A program made the position numbers and the translations under genes. A stretch of 28,704 bases of DNA from Trichomonas tenax (taxonomy: Eukaryota > Parabasalia > Trichomonadida > Trichomonadidae), in assembly GCA_023091735.1 (NCBI GenBank), contig JALKBU010000664.1:1-28704 (forward strand), written 5' to 3'. Below, one piece after another: positions 20,000-27,250 of this stretch (positions are counted from its first letter, which is position 1; every line of letters starts with the position of its first letter). The notes beneath the pieces are model-generated. The model was not told the origin of the DNA. It saw nothing but the letters and a program-made list of their open reading frames with translations, and made no database searches.

Positions 20000-20508
20000 C
20001 AAACTTATAACTTTACTTGTTGCGACGAAATTCGAAATTTTAATTTGGCAGATATTACTGTTATCGAATCATTATTCTAGACACATATTCTATACATATA
20101 GTATTATAGTACCGTATAAGTTTTAAACTTGTGAGTTAATGCTATTCCAAGTTATAAAGGCAACAAAAAAAGTTGTGATTCAGGGCATCCTTAAAGATTT
20201 TGAATTTTTTATTGATGTTTGCCGTCTTTTGTAATTTGATAATTGAATTTAAATACAGAAATATAACGATGTTAATGTAGAAAATATCACATCTAATAAA
20301 TTCATGACAATAAAAGCAGCCAATCAAACTCATCTGTAGTTGCAAATTTATTTAAATCATAAAAATGATAAAAGCTCGTTATTGAACATATCAGATATCT
20401 GATAATTTGCATCAGTTTGGGCTTGAGTGGATATAAAAATCCAAGTGTTTTCGCAAGTTAGAGAATCAACTGATTTTTTTGACTTCGAGACTATGTTTTG
20501 ACTCGATT
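20000..20508. other. AT-rich intergenic stretch
   Basis: I see no gene or RNA here. The ORFs in it are short, with composition driven by A and T. It leads into the presumed start region of the BTB-like pseudogene. Confidence 0.45.
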
Positions 20509-20518
20509 AAAAGTGACA
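20509..20518 (+). promoter_or_regulatory. AAAAGTGACA start-site motif before the BTB-like pseudogene
   Basis: This is an exact copy of the word found before CNOT9, here 9 bases before the ATG at 20528. Its retention before a broken gene suggests the gene was once expressed from its own promoter. Confidence 0.45.
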
Positions 20519-20527
20519 TATTAAAGA

Positions 20528-21671
20528 ATGAATGTTGATTTGAAAGTTGATAGTTTAATGAAACTATCAAGTTATTCTCTCTCAAATGTATTTCAAATAT
20601 CTTTTGCGAACAAGAAATATGATGTTAGCACACCATTCGCCCTTGAATTTAGTCAGATAATTTACAATGCATATATGGTTGACAAAACAATCAAACAGTA
20701 CGAGTTTCAATTTGAATCAGATAATGAGGAAGTTGAAAAAGCAATCAGTGAGTTTATTTCTAATGGAATATTAAATGGTAGATTTAGTATGGAAAATATT
20801 CAAGTTCTCATTGATTTTGGCATCGAAGTTGAATGCCAACAGTTTGTGACATATTTTGAGGAAGAAATCAGAAATAAACCAATTATATTCTTCAATGAAA
20901 ACTATTATTATTTTAATAGAATTTATTCGCATCTTGTGATTAATCAATTTCTTCCAAAAAGTTGCCGAGAACTTTTGTTATATCAAAGAAGGGCATAGAT
21001 TATATATCCTGATGAGGATCAAATTTGGGATTAACAATACACGCAAGCTTTTGGGTTTAACTGCTCATTTGTTGGTCTATTACGAAGAATGGTTTGTAGA
21101 TTTCATTACAAAAGTCATTGATGCAAATCCATCGTATTTACCAATCATAGAGTTTATAAAATTTAGAATTGTGTCGAGTGATTTCATAACGGAATTTAAA
21201 AAGAAAATGGATGCGATGGTAAATCGATTTGATCCTTCTTCGCAAAAATTATGGCGAGCATTTGAATCTTTGTTAGTGAATCATGAATTGAAACCAATTT
21301 ATACTTTTTATAGACCAACCAAACATAGTTTATTAAGACTACACAAAACAAGAGTACAAAACAAACTAATTTATGGTGATCCTGGTGAATATTTCATTGG
21401 ACTCGATTCATATGAGATTAAGCAAACATTGACTAAAGAGCGACATCTCTTGCAAGGATAGAAATTATATGGAGTCTTCGGGAATGACAAAATAACTATA
21501 GATGATCAAGTATCTACTACACTAGGAAATGCATCAATTTCTTTTCAAGTTTCGTGTCAATTCCAACCAATTTCGAGTATAATAATAGAGTCTTCAAATA
21601 AAATACAGAATAATAATATTGTATTCACTTTCTATGGATTAGCGATTCCTCCCATTGCAATAATAAAATAA
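20528..21671 (+). pseudogene. BTB-like trichomonad family gene, broken by a frameshift and a TAG
   Basis: Three pieces form one gene. The first frame runs 20528-20998 and begins with a BTB-like fold (FQISFANKKYDVSTPFALEFSQII), as in the large trichomonad family of BTB-like proteins. The reading then shifts to another frame that is open through 21012 and carries the BACK-like helical part (YYEEWFVDFI, then SSQKLWRAFESLL). That frame meets a TAG at 21459-21461 but remains open past it, reading KLYGVFGNDKITIDDQ up to a TAA at 21669-21671. Members of this family usually act as protein adaptors and often carry a C-terminal F5/8C-type beta domain, to which the last piece may correspond. One frameshift near 21000 and one nonsense codon make function unlikely. 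The lesions are few, so the break is fairly recent. Confidence 0.65.
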
Positions 21672-21734
21672 TGACATTCAAGTATTGCAAATGCTAAATT
21701 TTATTAATATTTAAACATTGATACCAGAGCATAG

Positions 21735-22034
21735 ATGATTGATATTACAATTAAACAGTTTGAGTTGCAATTCGAATTCAAAAATGAAGAAGATGAAAAT
21801 GCTGTCACAGAATTCAATTTCTAAAGAAATATTAATTGGTTAATTTGGCGTGGAAATTGTTCAAATCTTCACTGAATTTAAGCTAATAATAATTGTTATA
21901 GAACCACATGGAATCATTGTTTGCAAGTTAACGAATTTAATTTTACGAATCTGAAAACGGTAGTTTTTTTTTAGGTCTGAATCATATATGAGATAAAACA
22001 AGTAGAATGTAATGTTGGGCGCTTGCAAAGTTGG
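21735..22034 (+). pseudogene. second, more decayed copy of the BTB-like gene
   Basis: This stretch aligns at nucleotide level with the copy just upstream. ACAATTAAACAGTTTGAG here matches ACAATCAAACAGTACGAG at about 20688, and the following 130 bases continue the match through a region equivalent to SNGILNG...NIQVLIDF. It then jumps to a match with the segment at 21400-21460 (TCATATATGAGATAAAAC against TCATATGAGATTAAGC, ending at a shared CTTGCAAGG/CTTGCAAAG). So the middle is deleted and several stops are present. The two copies in tandem suggest a local duplication followed by decay of both. Confidence 0.55.
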
Positions 22035-22059
22035 AAAATGATAACAGAAAAAGCACTCT

Positions 22060-22690
22060 TATAGGAACTGCATATTCGCTTCTTGCTATAACTTCAAAGT
22101 TCAAACCTTTAACAAGATCGTAAGATGCTTGAGATATGTGAACGTGATTGCATCATTTATTATTTCAAATGCATGTTTATCGGTTCCAAGAACTCCAAAC
22201 TCTTATCATTAATGATGCATCAAGTTCCATATTGACTTCATCAAGCTCAGCATTTGCGTCGAGTCCAAACTGGATTGAACAAACCAGCAACAGCCATGTA
22301 AATATCACCGATGAGTTTGAATTTTGTGATCATATGATACTTCGCTCAAGTTTGCAATGAATATCAATGAATATCACTGTTGCTGATTCAACAACGAATG
22401 AAATGTCTTTTTCTCCTCTGTTGAATTGATAAGCAATGTCTCTCGGAAGGATCTGATAAAGCAACTTCTTCATTTGCTGTAGAAGAGCTGTTTGACCTCT
22501 CAAAAAGAAAGTGAATGATTTGATGTTCTTAATTCCAATGATTGGAAATTGACAAACTACCTCATTATCATTATCTGATATTGCTGTGAAAACTTCTTCG
22601 ACATAATACGATGATTGTCGTGATTTCACCATTTCAAGAATTGAATTTATCTTCATCTGCTGTAATAAAGATGAACTTGCATTAGTTCAA
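22060..22690 (-). pseudogene. remnant of a class III adenylyl/guanylyl cyclase catalytic region
   Basis: Read on the minus strand from about 22690, a 108-codon open frame (22656-22330) gives a pre-catalytic segment, then LPRDIAYQFNRGEKDISF and VIFIDI, the start of a class III cyclase domain with its first metal-binding aspartate. About 30 codons that should follow are deleted. After a frameshift the frame gives KFKLIGDIYMAVAGLFNP, with the second metal-binding aspartate in LIGD. Another shift gives DEVNMELDASLMIRV, then LGTDKHAFEIINDA, and finally HVHISQASYDLVKGLNFEV near 22143-22081. The order is that of trichomonad membrane cyclases that make cAMP or cGMP. At least three frameshifts and one internal deletion exclude activity. 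The N-terminal membrane part is not found beyond 22690. Confidence 0.72.
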
Positions 22691-23682
22691 CTACAAAGCA
22701 TGATTTCAACATGTAGTGTAGTGAATGCATGTCTTTTATAGGAGTTTTTTTAACCAATATTTTGATAAGGAATAAAAAATAGATATTTAAACATGAATTC
22801 GTAGAACTAGTATCTGTTATGGGTGTATTGAATATGCATAGTATTAAACTAGGAAGATAAAAAAAAAAAATAAATTTGAAATTTTAAATATCTAAACAAT
22901 TTCAAAAATTTCGTGAGGAAAATGTTTTTTAGGACCATTTAAGCTATTTGTGAAAACAAATCAAAAAAGGATCTAAATGCAAAAAACCTTCGGAATGAAA
23001 CTGTATAAACCCTTGTTCTCATCAAGCGCCCGAAGGCGAATTTAGCCAAGGCCAGTTCCTATCATTCGTCATCAGATTCATTCGTCTTAGAAAAGATTAT
23101 GAATCAGTGGTTGAAGTGTCTTAAGAAATGATCCCAGAACCACAACCGAAAGTTTTTTTTGCTATTTGTATTAGACACTAATAGCAAAAATTAAACTGCT
23201 CCAAACTTTAACCAAAAACAAACACAGAACTCCTTAAACATTATGTCGATTAAATTTTGTTTTAAACCAATTCATATTATTGATAATTTGACTCCTATTG
23301 CTAATAACCTCTCCATCTCTTATTCCCAATTATAATTTTCCTTTTGCAAGCTGTAGGAATGTTTTGCTATTTAAAACATTAGATTTTGCAAATATCTTAA
23401 TAATCTTCTGAATTTATAAGAAATATAGAAAAACAAACTATATGTTTATATACAAAAAATATGCTGTGAACAATTAAATATAATTCATAAATATAAAAAT
23501 TCTTTTTAAATCACCTTCAAAATAGAATATTTTCATTTGTAATGCGTGTAAGTCTATGGTATGAGTTTCAACTATTAGAGATTTAAGTAAAGCATCTTCA
23601 TTTCATACTAGCGTGCACTAATTTTCATTTTTACAATACATAATAAAACAAAATAAATCGAATCTAAAAGATCCAAAAAAAA
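22691..23682. other. intergenic region with a GC-richer patch and a terminator-like hairpin
   Basis: Most of this is AT-rich and non-coding. A richer patch at about 22985-23130 includes a CGCC-CGAA-GGCG mini-hairpin and a 40-codon open stretch (23009-23129, +) of balanced composition that I cannot assign. Just after it, TTTTTGCTATT at 23156-23166 and AATAGCAAAAA at 23180-23190 form a perfect 11-base stem. The right end is the 3' flank of the DYRK gene. Confidence 0.45.
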
Positions 23683-24933
23683 TTAAAAAGATTTGTTGAG
23701 GAATGGATGTTTGAGTATTTCGTCAATTGTAATACGTAACGTTGGATCCCATTCAAGACATCTCCTCACTAAATCTTGAAGATCGGGCTCCAAATCAGAT
23801 ATAAGGTCAGATAATAAAGGATGCGAATATGTTGCCTTTGGTTTCATATCTTCATCAAAGAAATCTGAAAATCTTGGAGATGACTTTAAAAATTCGTGTG
23901 TTGGAGGTCCTAGTGAAGATAAATACATTCCAAGCTGTTCTTTCTCGCATGTTCCGGCATATAAAGGATGTCCAAGTCTGAGTTCTGCGATAACTAAGCC
24001 AAAAGACCATACATCGATTTGTCTAGTGAAAGAAATGTGCAATATAACTTCAGGTGCTCTATAGAACCTACTTTGTATATATTTAAATATTGGGTTCCCT
24101 TCATAGCAGCAACAGCCAAAATCAATTAAATTTACATTTTCTTTCTGATCATTTGTCCATAATATGTTCTCTGGCTTTATATCGCAGTGTACTAAACCTA
24201 ATGAATGGAAGAAATTCAAACTTGTTGCGATTTGTCGAGATATTCTTTGAAGAAGTGGATATTCTAATCCAATGAATTTTTCGTCCTTTGAACAAGTGTA
24301 TGTATCTTTCCAAAGCATCTCAAATGCAAAGCAATGAAATCCACGAAAATAGAAACTATCTGTGCATGGAACTGTGTGATGCGAGAATTTCGGATCTGCA
24401 TCACGAATCATATCTAATGCAACTTTCTCTAAGAGGATTTGTTTATGAATTTTCGGTCGATCTTTAATTAACTTCAAAACGACGAATTTTTGATGCTTAT
24501 GATCAAAGCATTTCAATACAGAGCCAAAGTTTCCTCTGTTGAGTTCGACAATTTGTTGATATCTATACTTTATGTGGTCATCTTTGGTAAAAACAAAGTA
24601 ATCGGGATCATCTTGAGCAGTAGATTTAAATTGCATTGCTTTTCTTATATAGTAAATCTGTTTATATTGGAATATTTCTGCCTTCTCTGAGCGATTTAAT
24701 AAATCCGAAAAATCTTTGATTACCATTTTTGGTGGAACAGGAGCGTTAGGAAGCGTCGAATAATCTACTGCTGCCTTTTGGAGATAGTGGCGAGGCGATC
24801 TTGTCAGTTTTGCGGGTGGTGAATGCGGTTCTTGCTTCATAGGAACTAAAATTTGCTTTTGAGATTTCATAGCAATATTAGGTGGCCGAATAAGAATCCG
24901 CCGCAGTGATTTCGGCGCCACGGCGTTCTTCAT
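23683..24933 (-). CDS. DYRK-family dual-specificity protein kinase (class II-like)
   Basis: This 416-aa kinase has the hallmarks of DYRKs, which autophosphorylate an activation-loop tyrosine and then act on serine/threonine substrates in growth and cytoskeletal control. An N-terminal proline-rich and basic part (1-68) is followed by a NAPA-like segment (about 70-100, EIFQYKQIYYI) and a DH box (DDPDYFVFTKDDHIKYRY, 108-125). The kinase domain spans about 125-413, with glycine loop NRGNFGSV, ATP lysine K154, catalytic HCDIKPEN (D251) and DFG 271-273. The activation loop reads IFKYIQSRFYRAPE: the second tyrosine (Y285) of the usual YxY is present, the first is phenylalanine (F283). NAPA plus DH box suggests the DYRK2/3/Pom1 class. 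The start is the first ATG after an AAAAGTGCCA word 30 bases upstream. It ends in TAA. All catalytic residues are present, so it should be active. Confidence 0.92.
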   Translation of the reverse strand: MKNAVAPKSLRRILIRPPNIAMKSQKQILVPMKQEPHSPPAKLTRSPRHYLQKAAVDYSTLPNAPVPPKMVIKDFSDLLNRSEKAEIFQYKQIYYIRKAMQFKSTAQDDPDYFVFTKDDHIKYRYQQIVELNRGNFGSVLKCFDHKHQKFVVLKLIKDRPKIHKQILLEKVALDMIRDADPKFSHHTVPCTDSFYFRGFHCFAFEMLWKDTYTCSKDEKFIGLEYPLLQRISRQIATSLNFFHSLGLVHCDIKPENILWTNDQKENVNLIDFGCCCYEGNPIFKYIQSRFYRAPEVILHISFTRQIDVWSFGLVIAELRLGHPLYAGTCEKEQLGMYLSSLGPPTHEFLKSSPRFSDFFDEDMKPKATYSHPLLSDLISDLEPDLQDLVRRCLEWDPTLRITIDEILKHPFLNKSF

Positions 24934-24946
24934 TCTCGGCGAGAAA

Positions 24947-24993
24947 CCGATAAGATTTTAAATTGGCACTTTTTGCCTATGACACCTTATCGG
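24947..24993. promoter_or_regulatory. inverted repeat and promoter-like word upstream of DYRK
   Basis: CCGATAAG (24947-24954) and CTTATCGG (24986-24993) are perfect inverted copies 31 bases apart. Between them, on the gene strand, AAAAGTGCCA (24973-24964) differs by one base from the AAAAGTGACA seen before three other genes and begins a small GGCA...TGCC hairpin. The arrangement could be a transcription factor site pair or a 5' leader stem. Confidence 0.35.
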
Positions 24994-25452
24994 GATTTGT
25001 CATTTCTTTACAATTGTCAATTTTTTCTCTCTTTGGAATTTGATTTGTAAATTGTCAACATCATTTTGAAAAGTATAAATCTACTGATCGAATCATGCTG
25101 TAAATGATAGCCTATTTAGGCTTAATCTATCTTAACTATAATATATCTATTAGAAAGCGAATATTTATATCTAACAGCAATTTTTTAATTTACATAATTT
25201 TTTTACGGTTTACTTGTCAAATATGGTTTTCTTTTGATTTCCAAACGAAAATAAAGTGTTGTGATGCCAATTAAAGGGAATAAAAGCATAACTTCTTTAG
25301 TGTAATTAAATTTCTAACTTCTAACATATTTTATTCTAATCAATGAGATCATATTATATTCCTATTTATACATTATAGTTTGCCTATCAGCTACATATCG
25401 TTTACAAAGATATATTGACAATAAACAAGCCTTTAAAAAATATTTAAATAAA
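24994..25452. other. intergenic region between DYRK and the BAR-like gene
   Basis: This stretch holds further upstream DNA of the DYRK gene, including TGACAA words on the minus strand, and the 3' flank of the BAR-like gene. The latter has TAA followed within a few bases by TAAA. No coding sequence is seen. Confidence 0.5.
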
Positions 25453-26133
25453 TTAATGTGCTTCATTATCTGTTGGAGGTGGCTGCTCGCCTGTTTGAAT
25501 TGCTGCGCCTTGCTCTAACTTTGTTACGATTGCATCAGTATCAGTATTGAAGTCAAGCAATGCAAGGTCCTCCATGAAGTTGGACCACTGCTCTAAAGCC
25601 TTAGCAGCGAATTCCATCTGAGCGTGAGCGTATTCTCGAAGACATCTTCTCAATTCAACATTATATTGGGTATACCATGTCCTTGCTTCTTGCATTGCAA
25701 GGTTATTTGCACCCTGAGCTGTGATGCGTGCTTGTACGGCCTTCTGATCAGCAGCCGGTGCATTTGTTTGTGTTTGAAGAATTCTAAGAGCCTCAGAACG
25801 CTTTGACAATGATGTTTGTAGTCCCTGAGCTGGCTTAGACTGATTAACGAGTGCTGTTTGCGATAAAGCATCGATTCTCTGATAAAGTGCTTTTCTTAAG
25901 AACTCAACTCTGCCTAAAATCGTTGAAAAACCAATAAGAGAAGCATGCACAGCATCGAATTGGTTAGTTGCGGCCTTTTCAACGCCATCTGCAAATTCTT
26001 CAGATAAAGTTCCAACGGATCTGCCTTTTTGATTGGCAGCTTTCATGACTTTCCTAACTGTTTCTGCTTTCAGACGGACAGCAACAACGCTTTCTTCGAT
26101 TTTTTTCGTAATTTCGTCGCTAACTTTAGACAT
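25453..26133 (-). CDS. BAR-domain-like coiled-coil protein, possibly CIBAR/FAM92
   Basis: The 226-aa product is almost wholly alpha-helical, with long amphipathic helices across residues 1-205 and a short proline-rich, acidic tail. The C-terminal helix reads YAHAQMEFAAKALEQWSNFMEDLALLD, which fits the pattern of BAR domains of the CIBAR/FAM92 type (an aromatic/acidic MEFHAKALE-like segment followed by a hydrophobic end). BAR domains dimerise into curved rods that bind membranes; CIBAR proteins act at the base of cilia. Length is close to the roughly 220-residue BAR core. There is no signal peptide or membrane segment. The start is the first ATG. GC-richer codons like those of CCDC40 suggest good expression. 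Another BAR or sorting-nexin-like fold is possible, and the subfamily call is tentative. Confidence 0.5.
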   Translation of the reverse strand: MSKVSDEITKKIEESVVAVRLKAETVRKVMKAANQKGRSVGTLSEEFADGVEKAATNQFDAVHASLIGFSTILGRVEFLRKALYQRIDALSQTALVNQSKPAQGLQTSLSKRSEALRILQTQTNAPAADQKAVQARITAQGANNLAMQEARTWYTQYNVELRRCLREYAHAQMEFAAKALEQWSNFMEDLALLDFNTDTDAIVTKLEQGAAIQTGEQPPPTDNEAH

Positions 26134-26250
26134 GAAATAAAAAAATCATAAACTTATTACCCCTGAAAAATTGTGTTAGGCCCTTGCTAACCTCGCATGA
26201 CAAATAAAATTTACGCGTCAAAAAAGATATTGGTGGTAAAAAATCCATTT

Positions 26251-26256
26251 CATTAT
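26251..26256 (+). promoter_or_regulatory. Inr-like TCATTA at the start of the ankyrin pseudogene
   Basis: TCATTA fits the trichomonad initiator TCAYTW and overlaps the ATG at 26256-26258. Such close placement is known in T. vaginalis, where 5' leaders are very short. Confidence 0.3.
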
Positions 26257-26599
26257 GGAATCAAAGTCTCCGCCTATTGTTTACACAATGGCGCCAGAGA
26301 AACGACATGACATAATCTCAAACATGGTATTATATTTCTCCTGGTACAATGATTTTGATAAAATTAAACAATTCATTGAAGCAGGAGCAGATTACAATCG
26401 TTCTAAAGAATCGTGAAAGAACACATTTTGGAATTTCTGCATGTGTGGAAATTTGCAAGCTGTATAGTATTTTGCGTGACGACCAAATATTGATTTATGC
26501 AATCACACTGCAGATGGATCATCATTTGCGATTGCAAAAGAATATCATCATTTTGATGTATGTGAGTTCCTTCTCACAATTCCGGGTATATTGAATTGA
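26256..26599 (+). pseudogene. ankyrin-repeat gene remnant
   Basis: The ATG at 26256 opens a 50-codon frame (MESKSPPIVYTMAPEKRHDI, later FIEAGADYN) that ends in TGA near 26413. A further frame continues the protein: GNLQAV (near 26450), PNIDLCN, TADGSSFAIAKEYHHFDVCEF and LLTIPGILN before the TGA at 26597-26599. These phrases match the ankyrin pattern of a GN..LVKLL helix pair followed by a DG.S.L.+A turn. Ankyrin proteins form one of the largest trichomonad families. At least one frameshift plus in-frame TAG and TGA codons break it, and only about two repeats remain where intact members carry many. Confidence 0.55.
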
Positions 26600-26670
26600 A
26601 AATAAAATATGATTCAGCATTTAAATCTAGCAAACATATATTTAGTGTTGTATATAGCTATAAACATGAC

Positions 26671-27162
26671 TTACTTCATTCGAAAGGTATAGGCCATCAA
26701 AAATGCAATTTTATTTGGCTCAAATTCGTCCTCTGTGATAGCGACAAACCCTAGTGTACCTGGCGATGCTAATATATCAAGGAAATTAGGAATATTCGCC
26801 CATTTGCGAATTATCTGAGAACTTGATTCACCATCAAAATCATCGATAATATGAAATGCTTGTATCACTGTTTCGTCTGGGAGTGTCACATCAATAGACT
26901 TTCCTTGTAACAATAAATTAACGTAATCCGATAAACGATTATCATATTGAATTGTATTCAAACTGAACTCTTCTCTAAATTTGTTTATTGTTTCAAAAAG
27001 TGTGGCTGCGTTTGCTGGTTCTCCTTTGACTTTTTTAGTCTTGATTACTTTAGAATGTGGATTTACCATCATTATAGGACCCACATCAGAGTTTCGACGC
27101 TGCTTGTTAAAAATTGTGCCATTTGGATCAAGATTAGGATGAACTCCTTGTTGAGTTTGCAT
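26671..27162 (-). CDS. small protein of unknown function with faint CAP-like traits
   Basis: This 163-aa protein has a polar, basic N-terminal 50 residues without a signal peptide and a compact domain from about 55 to 160. That domain begins INKFREEFSLNTIQYDNRLSDYVN and ends with a WANIPNFLDIL helix, GTLGFVAI strand and FLMAYTF strand. The order resembles CAP/SCP proteins (N-terminal N..R....L..D..L...A helix, later a W..S..H..il.. segment, then beta strands). The catalytic-type histidines and all cysteines are absent, so this is only a weak structural hint. The ATG follows AAAAGTGACA by 8 bases on this strand, which supports a real, expressed gene. It is divergent from the RPC5 frame, 88 bases away, so they may share a bidirectional promoter. 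Confidence 0.6.
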   Translation of the reverse strand: MQTQQGVHPNLDPNGTIFNKQRRNSDVGPIMMVNPHSKVIKTKKVKGEPANAATLFETINKFREEFSLNTIQYDNRLSDYVNLLLQGKSIDVTLPDETVIQAFHIIDDFDGESSSQIIRKWANIPNFLDILASPGTLGFVAITEDEFEPNKIAFLMAYTFRMK

Positions 27163-27170
27163 TTATTAAT

Positions 27171-27180
27171 TGTCACTTTT
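27171..27180 (-). promoter_or_regulatory. AAAAGTGACA start-site motif in the divergent promoter
   Basis: On the minus strand the exact word ends 8 bases before the ATG of the gene starting at 27162. A second exact copy in the same orientation lies at 27236-27245, about 74 bases upstream, near the start of the RPC5 frame. Confidence 0.5.
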
Positions 27181-27250
27181 CCTTTTACTTGTCAGTAACA
27201 GAATTGGTGTGGCAGAGAAAAGTACTTAAAATTTTTGTCACTTTTTGTAG

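Noticed and set aside
27190..27250. Intron ending at TTTTTGTAG before the RPC5 motif
   Set aside because: No upstream ATG exon and no trichomonad intron consensus is visible; it remains only one possibility for the missing start.
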